A DNA stretch of 64,000 bases from Dehalococcoidia bacterium (GTDB taxonomy: Bacteria; Chloroflexota; Dehalococcoidia; Lucifugimonadales; UBA3495), in NCBI GenBank assembly GCA_022827095.1, contig JAJDTP010000004.1:1-64000 (forward strand). Reading direction: 5' to 3'. The position numbers and the translations under genes were made by a program. Below, piece by piece: positions 51,214 through 61,990 of this stretch; within the stretch, counting starts at the first letter, position 1, and each line of letters begins with the position of its first letter. The notes beneath the pieces were generated by a model. The model was given only the letters and a program-made list of their open reading frames with translations, ran no database searches and was not told the origin of the DNA.

Positions 51214-52161
51214 ATGTCCACGCTCGAAGAACTCAAGGTATTCACCGGTAACGCGCATCCCCAACTGGCTCGGGATGTCTGCCATTACCTGGGAATTCCT
51301 CTGGGCGAGAGCGAGACCTTCAAGTTCGCCAACGACAACACCTTCGTCCGCATCGGCGAGAACATACGGGAGCGGGACGTATTCATCGTGCAGCCCACGG
51401 TTGCGCCCACCAATGACAATCTGATGGAACTGCTGATCATGATCGACGCCTGCAAACGGGCGTCGGCGGGCCGCATCACCGCCGTAGTGTCGTACTATGG
51501 CTACGGGCGAACCGACAAGAAAGACCAGCCCCGGGTGCCCATCACCGCCCGTTTGGTCGCCGATCTCATCACTACCGCCGGAGCAGACCGGGTGCTCACC
51601 CTGGATCTGCACGCCGGCCAGATCCAGGGCTTTTTCAGCATTCCGGTGGACGAGCTGACTGCCGAGCCCATCCTGTCCAACTACTTCGCCGAAAAGGGAC
51701 TGGAGGACCTGGTGCTGGTGGCCGTGGACTTCGGCATCAGCAAGCGGGCCCGGGACATGGCGGAGCGCCTGGGCGTGCCCGTGGCCGTCATCGAGAAGCG
51801 ACGCACCGCCAACGACGACCGCTCCGAAACCCTCAACGTCATCGGCGATGTGCGCGGCAAGCGTGCCCTCACCTTCGACGATGAGATTCTCACCGGAGGG
51901 ACCATCGTCAACGCCGCGAACGCGCTGCTGGACGCCGGGGTGACCGAGGTTTTTTGCTGCGCGACCCATCCGGTCTTCTCACCCGTCGCCCCCAAGTTGC
52001 TCAAAGAGAGCGCGTTCAAAGAAGTGGTGGTAACCGACTCCGTGCCTCTCACCTCCGAGCAGAAGGTGGGCAACCTCACCGTGCTGTCGGTCGCTCCCCT
52101 GATCGGAGAGGCGATGAAGCGCATCCACGAAGGCCGCTCGGTGGGCGAACTGTTCCAGTAA
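51214..52161 (+). CDS. prs: Ribose-phosphate pyrophosphokinase (PRPP synthetase)
   Basis: 315 residues from ATG 51214. It makes PRPP from ribose-5-phosphate and ATP for nucleotide, His and Trp synthesis. Motifs: LKVFTGNAHPQLARDV, NIRERDVFIVQPT, YYGYGRTDKKDQPRVPITARLVADLI (ATP/flexible loop), TLDLHAGQIQGFFSIPVDEL, and the PRPP loop FDDEILTGGTI. Two positions differ from textbook Prs: the K-R-A signature region reads VDFGISKRARDMAERLG, and the PRPP loop has E-I-L-T instead of the usual I-D-T. It is probably still a class I enzyme. Confidence 0.93.
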   Translation: MSTLEELKVFTGNAHPQLARDVCHYLGIPLGESETFKFANDNTFVRIGENIRERDVFIVQPTVAPTNDNLMELLIMIDACKRASAGRITAVVSYYGYGRTDKKDQPRVPITARLVADLITTAGADRVLTLDLHAGQIQGFFSIPVDELTAEPILSNYFAEKGLEDLVLVAVDFGISKRARDMAERLGVPVAVIEKRRTANDDRSETLNVIGDVRGKRALTFDDEILTGGTIVNAANALLDAGVTEVFCCATHPVFSPVAPKLLKESAFKEVVVTDSVPLTSEQKVGNLTVLSVAPLIGEAMKRIHEGRSVGELFQ

Positions 52162-52342
52162 ACCGCCTGGCGGATCTCCGGCGCCCCGAACCCGGGAGAA
52201 CCAGCCCGGCGACAGCCGGGAACCACTCGCTCTCGTATGCCCCGCTCTGGACATACCGGGAGCGTATGGTTATCATCTTCGGACAGGTTGAAGTGCGTTT
52301 TCGCGCCCGGGGTGATGGGGCGAACGCGCCAGGAGGGCGCCT

Positions 52343-54568
52343 ATGGTCGCGGTTACCAGCGAGTCCACCGATCTGATCGCCCGCGTTGCGGAATACGTGG
52401 ACGATGCGAACCAACTTGAGCGCATCCGGTCGGCTTACGACTTCGCGGAACGGTGCCACGACGGGCAGATGCGGCGGTCCGGCGATCCATATATTGTCCA
52501 CCCACTCGCGGCCGCCACCATCCTTGCCGATCTGTACCTTGACCCCGACACCATCATCGCGGCCCTGCTCCACGACGTCATGGAGGACTGCGGCGTCGAT
52601 GTCACAGAATTGCAATCTCGCTTCGGGACCAACGTGTCCCGGCTGGTCGACGGCGTTACCAAGCTGACCCGTGTCGACTATCGCCCACCGGACGCCGAGA
52701 GCAACGGAGCCGCGCCGGCCGAGAACCTGTACGCCGAAAGCCTGCGCAAGATGCTGGTGGCCATGGCCGAGGACATCCGCGTGGTGCTCATCAAGCTCGC
52801 CGATCGGCTGCACAACATGCGCACGCTGGACGCGCTTTCCGAGGACAAGCGGCAGCGCATCGCCCAGGAGACCCTGGACGTCTATTCGCCGCTGGCCCAT
52901 CGCCTCGGGATCTGGGAACTCAAGTGGCAGCTGGACGACCTGGCTTTCCGGCACCTGAATGAAACCCGTTACCGGGAGATTTCCCGGATGCTGGCGGCGC
53001 GACGATCTCAGCGCGAAGCCTACGTGGCGGACGTGGCCGACCGGCTCAAGATCGAGTTGAGAGACAACCGCCTGCGCGCCGACGTGAACGGGCGACCCAA
53101 GGGCATCTACTCCATACACAACAAGATCGAGAAATACGCGGCAGAGGGCAAGGAACTCAGCGACATCTACGACCTGTACGCCCTCCGCGTCATCGTCGAT
53201 GAGATCGCCGACTGTTACACCGCGCTGGGCATCACCCACCGCATGTGGAGCCCGATCCCCGGCCAGTTCGACGACTACATCGCCACCCCGAAGAAGAACA
53301 TGTACCAGGCGTTGCACACCACGGTGCTGTGTGACGGCGGGCACCCGCTGGAAGTGCAGATCAAGACCCGCGAGATGCACCAGGTGGCGGAATATGGCGT
53401 GGCCGCCCATTGGCGGTACAAGGAACAGCGCGGCTCACCCAATGGGAACGCCTCTTTCGAGGAGCGCATGACCGGTCTGCGTCAACTGCTGGAGTGGCAG
53501 CGCGAAACGCCGGATACCAGCGAGTTCTTGGAACGAGTGCGTGAGGACCTGTTCCACGACCAGGTATTTGTCTACACGCCCAAAGGCGACATCGTGGAGA
53601 TGGCCGCGGGGGCCACTCCCATTGATTTTGCGTACAAAATTCACACCGACCTGGGAAACCGCATCTCCGGCGCCAAATTGAACGGCAAGTTGGTGTCGCT
53701 GGACACTCCCCTGCATAACGGCGACACCGTGGAGGTGGTGGCGGGCAAAACCGGGCGGGGGCCATCTCCCGACTGGCTGAACCCGGCGCGCGGATACGTG
53801 GCGACCAACAGCGCGCGGCAGAAGATACGCTCCTGGTTCAACCGACAGGCCCGCAGCGCCAACATCACCCGGGGCCGCGAGCTCCTGCGCCGCGAGCTGC
53901 GTCGCATGGGCATCAAGATGTCTGACCGCGAGGTGCTCGAAGCGTGTCGCTACGACAGCATGGAGGACCTGCTGGCCGCGCTGGGCTCCGGAGAACTGAG
54001 CGACTCCGCCTTGTCCGCGCGCCTGACCCAGTTCCGCAACGACGAGATGGATGATGCCGCGTGGATGCCAAAACTGCGCGGACCAACGTCACTGTCGAGC
54101 CCGTCATCAGGCATTTCGGTGTTGGGGGTGGGCGACCTGCTGACCAGCATAGCCCGCTGCTGCAATCCCATTCAGGGCGATCCGATCATCGGGTTCGTGA
54201 CGCGCTCCCGCGGCGTCAGCGTCCACAAGGTGGGCTGCATCAACGTGCTCAACGAGGACGAGCAGGAGCGGCTGGTTCCCGTTTCCTGGGGGCAGAAGCA
54301 GGAACTGTACCCAGTCCGCATCCGCATCGAGGCGATGGACCGGGTGGGACTGCTGCGGGACGTCACCACCAAGGTCTCGGACGACAAGATCAACATCGCC
54401 TGGGCCGTGACACGGGAGAACGACGACGCCACGGTCAGCATGGAATTCACCATCCATGTGAAAAACCTTGAAGAGTTGAACCGGGTCTTCTCCCGCATTG
54501 AAGTCATCCGTGGGGTGACCTCGGTCAGCCGCGTCACCAGCAGCCCCCTGAGGCAGACCGAGCGCTGA
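52343..54568 (+). CDS. RelA/SpoT-family (p)ppGpp synthetase/hydrolase
   Basis: 741 residues; AGGAGG 6 bases before ATG. Order: HD hydrolase (IVHPLAAATI with His53, LLHDVMEDCG with His77-Asp78, KLADRLHNMRTL with Asp154), synthetase (RPKGIYSIHNKIEKY, QFDDYIATPKKNMYQALHTTV, EVQIKTREMHQVAEYGVAAHWRYK), TGS (VFVYTPKGDIVEMAAGATPIDFAY), and ACT at the C-terminus (RIEAMDRVGLLRDVTTKV). It sets stringent-response alarmone levels. The hydrolase looks intact while the synthetase motif 308-311 is QFDD, closer to the ExDD of RelA than the RxKD of bifunctional Rel enzymes. Confidence 0.93.
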   Translation: MVAVTSESTDLIARVAEYVDDANQLERIRSAYDFAERCHDGQMRRSGDPYIVHPLAAATILADLYLDPDTIIAALLHDVMEDCGVDVTELQSRFGTNVSRLVDGVTKLTRVDYRPPDAESNGAAPAENLYAESLRKMLVAMAEDIRVVLIKLADRLHNMRTLDALSEDKRQRIAQETLDVYSPLAHRLGIWELKWQLDDLAFRHLNETRYREISRMLAARRSQREAYVADVADRLKIELRDNRLRADVNGRPKGIYSIHNKIEKYAAEGKELSDIYDLYALRVIVDEIADCYTALGITHRMWSPIPGQFDDYIATPKKNMYQALHTTVLCDGGHPLEVQIKTREMHQVAEYGVAAHWRYKEQRGSPNGNASFEERMTGLRQLLEWQRETPDTSEFLERVREDLFHDQVFVYTPKGDIVEMAAGATPIDFAYKIHTDLGNRISGAKLNGKLVSLDTPLHNGDTVEVVAGKTGRGPSPDWLNPARGYVATNSARQKIRSWFNRQARSANITRGRELLRRELRRMGIKMSDREVLEACRYDSMEDLLAALGSGELSDSALSARLTQFRNDEMDDAAWMPKLRGPTSLSSPSSGISVLGVGDLLTSIARCCNPIQGDPIIGFVTRSRGVSVHKVGCINVLNEDEQERLVPVSWGQKQELYPVRIRIEAMDRVGLLRDVTTKVSDDKINIAWAVTRENDDATVSMEFTIHVKNLEELNRVFSRIEVIRGVTSVSRVTSSPLRQTER

Positions 54569-54633
54569 TCGCCCCGGTCCGGGTTTGACGCGCTCGCCCG
54601 GCGACGGCGAGACTGTTGTTCAGTATTTCCGCC

Positions 54634-56031
54634 ATGGCCCCCGCGTTGCGCGGCGCGACGGCGGCCAAGCTGTCGCTGGCCGTGGCGGTGTTCGCGGTGG
54701 TCCTGCTCATGCCCACTCCCGCGGGCCTCACCGTAGAAGGCCAGCGCGCGCTGGCGGTCATGCTCCTCGCGGTCATCCTGTGGGCTACTGAGGCGATACC
54801 GGTCCCGGTGGCCGGCGTAGGTGGCGTCCTGCTTCTGGTCCTGGTGGGAGCGGTGCCGGAGATCGGACCCGCCCTGTACGGCTTCTCGCAGCCGGTGTCA
54901 TATTTCCTCATCGGGATACTGACTCTGGGTCTCGCCGTGCACCGCTCCGGGCTGGCCGAGCGGCTGGCCACCTACCTGATGCGGGGCGCGGTGGGCAGTC
55001 CTAGGCTCCTCTACGTGCAGATGCTGTTCTCCTTCGCCGCGCTGACCTTCGCGCTGCCATCGGCGAGCACGCGGGGCGCCATCATGGTGCACGTTTACGA
55101 GCAGGTGCTGGAGCACTGGAACATCCCCCAGGAACACCCCTTTTACAAGGCGACGATGATGGCGATGGGCAGCCTCAACCGCCTTGGTTCCACCGCGCTG
55201 CTGGCCGGCGGTATCACTCCCGTGGTGGCTTCGGGTCTTTTGGGAGATTTCTCGTGGGGCCAGTGGTTCGTGCTGATGAGCGTTCCGTTCTACGCCAATC
55301 TGGTCGTTGGCGGGACGGTGCTGTTCATTTTCTACCGCTCCGGTTTCCGCCTGGGAGACGAAGCCGGTGCGGCCATCATCGCGATGGGGCGCATGAAGTC
55401 TATAGAGATGCGGGCCGGCGCAATCGTAATCGTCACCGCGCTGTTGTGGTTCACGGACTTTGCGCACGGGCTGCATCCGGCGGTGCCCGCGATGATCGCC
55501 CTGTGCCTGATCCTGATGCCACGCGTCGGCATCTTGACTTGGCGAGAGTTCGAGCGTGACCTGGGCTGGTCAAACTTCTTCATCATCGCCACGTCATTGT
55601 CGTTGTCACACGCGCTGGTGACCACCGGCGCTGCGGCCTGGTTCTCCGCCACGCTGGTGGGGACAGTAGGTCAGGTGGCCTCTGAGCCCATGCTGGTCCT
55701 GTTGCTGCTGTGCGCGTGTTTCGCGGTGCTGCGGTTCATCCTGCCCAACATCGCCGGCTACCTGGCCCTGGTGATTCCCGTCACCATGGCCGCAGCCGAA
55801 TCGCTGGGGCTGGATCCGCTGGTATGCGGCATGGCGGCCGTGGTGGTGGGTGACTCGGTGGTGTACTACAGCGCGGGCGGGACGGCGAGTGTGTTCATCT
55901 TCCAGCGGGCCAACATCGCCAATCCCGAAATCTTCCGGTTCGCGGTCACCATGACGGTGATCGCGACGGCCATACTGCTATTAGCGGTGGTCCCGTACTG
56001 GGGCCTGGTGGGGCACCCGCTGGTTCCATAG
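54634..56031 (+). CDS. DASS/SLC13 family anion transporter
   Basis: 465 residues from ATG 54634 (a TTG at 54616 is also in frame). About eleven helices. Family features: ALAVMLLAVILWATEAIPVPV, SYFLIGILTLGLAVHRSGLAERLA, LPSASTRGAIM and the second half LGWSNFFIIATSLSLSHALVTTGAA with FILPNIAGYLALVIPV. DASS carriers use sodium to import di- or tricarboxylates or sulfate. The substrate is not evident. It stands between rel and a convergent nuclease gene. Confidence 0.9.
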   Translation: MAPALRGATAAKLSLAVAVFAVVLLMPTPAGLTVEGQRALAVMLLAVILWATEAIPVPVAGVGGVLLLVLVGAVPEIGPALYGFSQPVSYFLIGILTLGLAVHRSGLAERLATYLMRGAVGSPRLLYVQMLFSFAALTFALPSASTRGAIMVHVYEQVLEHWNIPQEHPFYKATMMAMGSLNRLGSTALLAGGITPVVASGLLGDFSWGQWFVLMSVPFYANLVVGGTVLFIFYRSGFRLGDEAGAAIIAMGRMKSIEMRAGAIVIVTALLWFTDFAHGLHPAVPAMIALCLILMPRVGILTWREFERDLGWSNFFIIATSLSLSHALVTTGAAAWFSATLVGTVGQVASEPMLVLLLLCACFAVLRFILPNIAGYLALVIPVTMAAAESLGLDPLVCGMAAVVVGDSVVYYSAGGTASVFIFQRANIANPEIFRFAVTMTVIATAILLLAVVPYWGLVGHPLVP

Positions 56032-56037
56032 CCGACA

Positions 56038-56586
56038 TCACAATTGAGTGTAGATCGCCAAAGCCAACCCCGCCAGCACGATGGCAAACAAGCCGATCAC
56101 TGCCCAGTTGAGAATGCGCCGGATGCGTCGCCGCCGTTGCCGCGCTCGCCGCAGATCTGCCCGATAGTCCCAAGGAGCCCGGGCTCGGTTGCCATCCCGC
56201 CATAGTCCGCGCCGCCGCCGCTTGGCTTCGGCCTCCGCCTGCGGGAACCCCAAGTCTCTGCCTCCGTAGCGGCGATACCACCACGCCATGCCGGCGCGCA
56301 CCATCTCCACGTTGACCGATTGAGCGCGCCGGCGCCGCCGGTAAAGCAGGCCCACCGTGCGCCCATAACGGTCCGTCGCCATCGCCTCCATGTGCATCCC
56401 GCCCCGGCGCACCAGCGTTTCGAGCTGCTTGCGCGACTCCTGTCCATAGGGCTGTGCCAACTCCGGCGCGTCGATACCGTACAGCCGCACCGGAAACGGC
56501 CGCCTCAGGAAACTGAACAACCCAGAGTACTTCACCTCCAGCGAGTCGCCGTCAATGACCCGCCGAATGCGCACCCTGCGCGCCAT
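56038..56586 (-). CDS. Thermonuclease (SNase-like) family protein, membrane-anchored
   Basis: 182 residues. The OB-fold SNase domain starts at RVRIRRVIDGDSLEVK; catalytic residues fit VRLYGIDAPE, YGQESRKQLE and DRYGRTVGLLY. A basic C-terminal region (ARQRRRRIRRIL) precedes a final helix WAVIGLFAIVLAGLALAIYTQL, so the enzyme is tethered to the membrane by its C-terminus, unlike secreted SNase. It ends with the DASS gene (6-bp gap, convergent) and lies 7 bp after the rhodanese gene's end. Confidence 0.9.
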   Translation of the reverse strand: MARRVRIRRVIDGDSLEVKYSGLFSFLRRPFPVRLYGIDAPELAQPYGQESRKQLETLVRRGGMHMEAMATDRYGRTVGLLYRRRRRAQSVNVEMVRAGMAWWYRRYGGRDLGFPQAEAEAKRRRRGLWRDGNRARAPWDYRADLRRARQRRRRIRRILNWAVIGLFAIVLAGLALAIYTQL

Positions 56587-56593
56587 GGGATAC

Positions 56594-57433
56594 CTACACG
56601 GTCAGCGGCGTGTCGTCGCGGTTGGCCCACTCGCTCATGGACGCGTCGTAGTTTTTGGCGTTCTCGAAGCCCACCAGGCGCAGTACGAAGTTTCCGTGCG
56701 CCGCACGGATGCCGGCCTGTCAATAGGAGTACGCCGTCTTGTCCGGCGTGATGCCGTGCTCGGTGAGGATGCGCCGGATCTCGGCAGCCGGCTTGAACTC
56801 GTGGGTGTTGCGGTCCATCAGGTGGAACCACTCCAGGTGCACCGCGCCGGGAACGTGGCCCACGCGCTTGTTGCGGTAGTTCTCGGCGGTGCCGTCCCAT
56901 TCGGCGTCGCTGCGCACGTCCCACACCACTACGTTATCCAGCGTGCAGGCTTCCTTGAGCTCGTCGCCGTTGACGATGAAGGAATCGTCGGCCCGTGGCG
57001 TGAAGGTCACCGCCGCCGGAGCCTTGGCGCGTCCGAAGTCCACGGCCTGCCCCGCGTTGACCCAGGCCCGCCATCCGCCGTTGAGCACCTTCACGTTGCG
57101 GTGGCCGTAGTAGTTGAACACCCACCAGATGCGCGCCGCCGTGAGCCCCTGGGCGTGATCGTAGGTGACAACCGTGGTGTCGTCGCCGATGCCCAGGCCC
57201 TCGGCCATGGCCTTGAACTGCTCGGGGGTCATGACGTGCTGCCGGTTCGTATCTGGGTTCTTGGCCCAGTTGTCGGCGACGTGGTGGGCGCCGGGGATGT
57301 GTCCCCGCTGCCAGGCGTCGGCGGTGTTGGCGCAATCCAGCACTACCACGTCGGGATCATCCAGGTGCGCGGCGACCCACGCGGCGTCGGTCAGGTACTC
57401 GGGGTGAGCGTAGTCGTCGGTGTGGGTCGTCAT
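56594..57433 (-). CDS. Two-domain rhodanese (thiosulfate sulfurtransferase) with in-frame TGA at the catalytic Cys: candidate selenoprotein
   Basis: From ATG 57433 the first 237 codons encode both rhodanese domains (EYLTDAAWVAAHLDDPDVVVLD, RGHIPGAHHVADNWAK, then VVWDVRSDAEWDG, GHVPGAVHLEW). At 56720-56722 a TGA stands between TAYSY and QAGIRAAHGNFVLRLVGF. Homologues have Cys there (YCQAGxRAAH), the persulfide-forming residue. The same frame then runs 41 more codons (ENAKNYDASMSEWANRDD, TPLTV) to TAG at 56594. So TGA is read best as selenocysteine (residue 238 of 279). A hairpin of SECIS shape follows at 56693-56709. Alternative: a single nonsense change. Confidence 0.8.
56693..56709 (-). promoter_or_regulatory. 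Candidate bacterial SECIS hairpin downstream of the rhodanese TGA
   Basis: Starting 10 bases after the TGA, TCCGTGC GGC GCACGGA forms a perfect 7-bp stem with a GGC apical loop; the loop begins 17 bases after the TGA. Known bacterial SECIS elements lie immediately after the UGA with a G among the first two loop bases, which this fits. The stem is short, so it could be chance in a GC-rich coding sequence. Confidence 0.5.
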
Positions 57434-57564
57434 GGAGCGGCTCCTGCGGTGGTCTATGAGTTGGCGGGATTGTAGGGTGCGGCGGCGTGACGGGTCAACG
57501 GCAGCGCAGTCCAGTGTTGCAGCGGCTTTGAGGTGCTATCCTATGCGGGAGGGAAGGTGACACC

Positions 57565-57846
57565 ATGGCTACGATCCAGCTCGATATACCCGAAGAAGAC
57601 CGCGAACGCTTCGCCAAACAGGCCCAGCGCGAAGGCAAGACGCTGGATGCCTGGCTGATTTCGGTGGCTCGGCAGCACAGTCCGCGACCAGCGGCTCCAG
57701 CCGACGATAGATTTCGGTCAGTCGAAGAGCTGAGGGCGTTTTTCCGAGAGATATCAGCCAACGCAGGCCCCGGTCCGGAACCCGAATGGGAAGAGCACCT
57801 CAAGAATATCGACGAGTCCCGTCGGCAAGGGTTGCCCGAAGTATGA
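57565..57846 (+). CDS. VapB-like antitoxin
   Basis: 93 residues. IQLDIPEEDRERFAKQAQREGKTLDAWLISVARQ is a ribbon-helix-helix-type DNA-binding start; the acidic C-terminal part (SVEELRAFFREI, EWEEHLKNIDESRRQ) would wrap the toxin. Its TGA overlaps the toxin's ATG (ATGA), and GGAGGGAAGG lies upstream of the start. The pair would autoregulate. Confidence 0.8.
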   Translation: MATIQLDIPEEDRERFAKQAQREGKTLDAWLISVARQHSPRPAAPADDRFRSVEELRAFFREISANAGPGPEPEWEEHLKNIDESRRQGLPEV

Positions 57847-58232
57847 CTTTCGTAGATACAAACGTGTTCATGTATGCCGTAGGAGATCCTCACCCCTTGC
57901 AAGAAGCGGCTTGGAATTTCTTCGACCAATCGTACGTTGACGGCATCCGACTGTGTACTTCTGCGGAGGTGTTGCAAGAATTGGCGCACGCTTACCTACG
58001 CGTGGACCGGGGGGAGGTGTTCAATTCGGCGATGGAAATTCTGTCGCGCTTGGGTGTTGAAGTCTGGCCCCTCGAACGTGAGGATGTGCTGCTCGCCCGT
58101 CAGCTCCACGAGCAACACCCCGGCCTGTCTGCCCGCGACCTCTGTCATCTCGCCTCCTGCCAGCGTCGCGGCGTTAGCGAAATGATGACCTTCGACCAGG
58201 GCCTAGCCTCCACGTTCCGCGACCTGACCTAG
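57843..58232 (+). CDS. VapC-type PIN-domain toxin
   Basis: 129 residues. MTFVDTNVFMYAVG gives the first catalytic Asp5; STSAEVLQELAHAY the Glu; LSARDLCHLASCQRRGVSEMMTFDQGL the later Asp pair. VapC toxins are RNases cutting tRNA or rRNA. Translationally coupled to the antitoxin. All catalytic residues seem intact. Confidence 0.88.
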   Translation: MTFVDTNVFMYAVGDPHPLQEAAWNFFDQSYVDGIRLCTSAEVLQELAHAYLRVDRGEVFNSAMEILSRLGVEVWPLEREDVLLARQLHEQHPGLSARDLCHLASCQRRGVSEMMTFDQGLASTFRDLT

Positions 58233-58349
58233 CCGTAGCCATCAAACCGTCCCAGCGATAAGTCGAGCCTAAACGCTTTCAAATACATCATTCCCTCGTT
58301 CCCGCTACAATAGGCGCACTCAACACGCTCAGGTGCGAGGTGCGCTTTT

Positions 58350-60254
<1,905 letters not shown>

Positions 60255-60296
60255 GAACGTTTAGCCGGCGCGTCTCGCAGACATTATGAACGTTCA

Positions 60297-60503
60297 ATGA
60301 ACGGCAGGGAATTCGTGAGGCGCGCCCGGCGTTATGCTAGGCGCAACGACTTGGAATGGCGTTTCGAGCCTTCACGTGGCAAAGGTAGCCACGGCAGGTT
60401 TTATATGGGAGATCCCCAGACGATAGTGCAACACGGTGAAATTCCACGCCCGACGCTGTTAGGAATGCTACGCCAGTTGGGAATCAACGCGAGGGAGTTC
60501 TGA
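60297..60503 (+). CDS. hicA: HicA-type mRNA interferase toxin
   Basis: 68 residues with the dsRBD-like HicA pattern: catalytic His32 in RGKGSHGRFY, then HGEIPRPTLLGMLRQLGI. HicA cleaves mRNA. hicB follows with 2 bases between TGA and ATG. Note the order hicA-hicB. Confidence 0.9.
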   Translation: MNGREFVRRARRYARRNDLEWRFEPSRGKGSHGRFYMGDPQTIVQHGEIPRPTLLGMLRQLGINAREF

Positions 60504-60505
60504 AA

Positions 60506-60940
60506 ATGCGATACCTGTATCCTTGCACGATTGAAGGCAACCAGGAAGACGGGAACGGGTTTGTGGTGTCCTTTCCGGATATTCCGTGGGCTCACACTGG
60601 AGGCTTTACGTTCCGGGAAGCCCTCATCCTCGCTGAAGATTGCCTGGTGGTCGCGCTCAGCCACTACGTTGACAACGAGCTGGATTTGCCCGCGCCTAGT
60701 CCATACCGAGAAGGGCAGGAACTGCTGACGGTGCAGCCGGTGGTGGCCGCGCAGCTGGACCTGTACACCGCCATGCGCGAGCAGAAACTGGGGGCGGCAG
60801 AGCTGGCAGCGCGGCTGGGTATCTGCGAGGACGACGCAGCCGCGCTCGTCAATCTGGACTACCGCACGCCCATCGGCAAGGTCTCCAAAGCCCTCAAAGC
60901 CGTAGGTTGCGAGTTGGCAGTAACGGAACGGGTCGCCTGA
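60506..60940 (+). CDS. hicB: HicB-type antitoxin
   Basis: 144 residues. N-terminal partial RNase H fold (YPCTIEGNQEDGNGFVVSFPDIP, GGFTFREALILAEDCLVVAL) and a C-terminal HTH (AMREQKLGAAELAARLGICEDDAAALVNLDYRTP, KVSKALKAVGCEL), as in HicB antitoxins of the XRE-containing type. It neutralises HicA and represses the operon. Confidence 0.9.
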   Translation: MRYLYPCTIEGNQEDGNGFVVSFPDIPWAHTGGFTFREALILAEDCLVVALSHYVDNELDLPAPSPYREGQELLTVQPVVAAQLDLYTAMREQKLGAAELAARLGICEDDAAALVNLDYRTPIGKVSKALKAVGCELAVTERVA

Positions 60941-60970
60941 CGAACTGTGCCAACTGTTGGAGACGTTGCA

Positions 60971-61960
60971 ATGCTGGACGACCTGGTAAGCGTGATTGAA
61001 ACGCTGAAGCAACGTATACGGACGCATGGGGCGACGCTGCGGGCCAATGAGATTAGGACTCGTGTGGCTCTGATTGACCCGCTGTTGGTGGCGCTGGGTT
61101 GGGACGTGTCCGATCCGGTATTGGTTACGCCTGAGTACGCCGTGGGTGAAGGCAGAGCCGACTATGCTCTGCACGGGTCGGAGTCGATACCGGCGGCCAT
61201 GGTGGAAGCCAAGCGGCTTGGGCACGCGCTTAGCGACGATGAACGGATGCAGATGCTGAACTATGCGAACGCACGTGGGGTTCGGTACGCCGCCGTTACC
61301 GATGGTGACGTGTGGGAGTTTTACGAAGTCTTCAAACAGGCACCCCTTGAGGATCGCCGCCAGTTGAGTTTGCGCATTGCCAACACACCAGCCCACGAAC
61401 TGGCATTGCAATTGCTGTTGCTCTGGCGGCCCAACTTGGCGTCAGGGCAGCCGGTGACGGCAAGCGAGCCTATTTTGGGGATGCAATCCCGACCGCCGAC
61501 CTCAGTCCCATTGCCTGAAGCTCCGCCGGAAAATCCGGTCGGCTATCCACCTCCAGAGAAGCCAGTTCCGCATACTGTTGAGGTCGAGTGGAGACCATTA
61601 TCAGAATATAATCCCCCAGTGGGAACTAACCCGCCCTCAGCCATGCGCTTTCCAGATGGTACTACAGTTGAGGTGGTTAACTGGAAGCAAATTACCATGC
61701 TCACCGCTGAATGGCTCCATGAGCAGCGGTTGCTGACTGCGGACAATCTCCCGGTACTTTCGGGCCATCGCGGTTTCGCTGCCAATTCAGAGCCGGTTCA
61801 TCGTAATGGTTCCCCAATGGTGACATACGAATCTATAGGAACGGGTGGAGTTTTTATCAACGTACATCTCTCTGCCAAGGCATCAAGGGAAAACGCCAAG
61901 AAACTGCTCCAACACTGCGTCATCAACCCCGCTACCGTACAATTGCAAGTGGGCCAATAA
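60971..61960 (+). CDS. PD-(D/E)XK protein with type I restriction HsdR-like N-terminal domain
   Basis: 329 residues from ATG 60971 (GGAG 8 bases upstream). Residues 20-150 resemble the HsdR/type IV-like nuclease: NEIRTRVALIDPLLVALGWD, EGRADYALHG with Asp64, AMVEAKRLG with Glu79 and Lys81, then ERMQMLNYANARGVRYAAVTDGDVWEFY. A Pro-rich linker (residues 180-230) leads to an unrecognised C-terminal domain (FPDGTTVEVVNWKQI). No helicase or methylase is near, so it is a lone nuclease. It follows hicAB by 30 bp and may be co-transcribed. Confidence 0.8.
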   Translation: MLDDLVSVIETLKQRIRTHGATLRANEIRTRVALIDPLLVALGWDVSDPVLVTPEYAVGEGRADYALHGSESIPAAMVEAKRLGHALSDDERMQMLNYANARGVRYAAVTDGDVWEFYEVFKQAPLEDRRQLSLRIANTPAHELALQLLLLWRPNLASGQPVTASEPILGMQSRPPTSVPLPEAPPENPVGYPPPEKPVPHTVEVEWRPLSEYNPPVGTNPPSAMRFPDGTTVEVVNWKQITMLTAEWLHEQRLLTADNLPVLSGHRGFAANSEPVHRNGSPMVTYESIGTGGVFINVHLSAKASRENAKKLLQHCVINPATVQLQVGQ

Positions 61961-61990
61961 TCGCCAGGACGTGAACCCACGGAGAATGAT

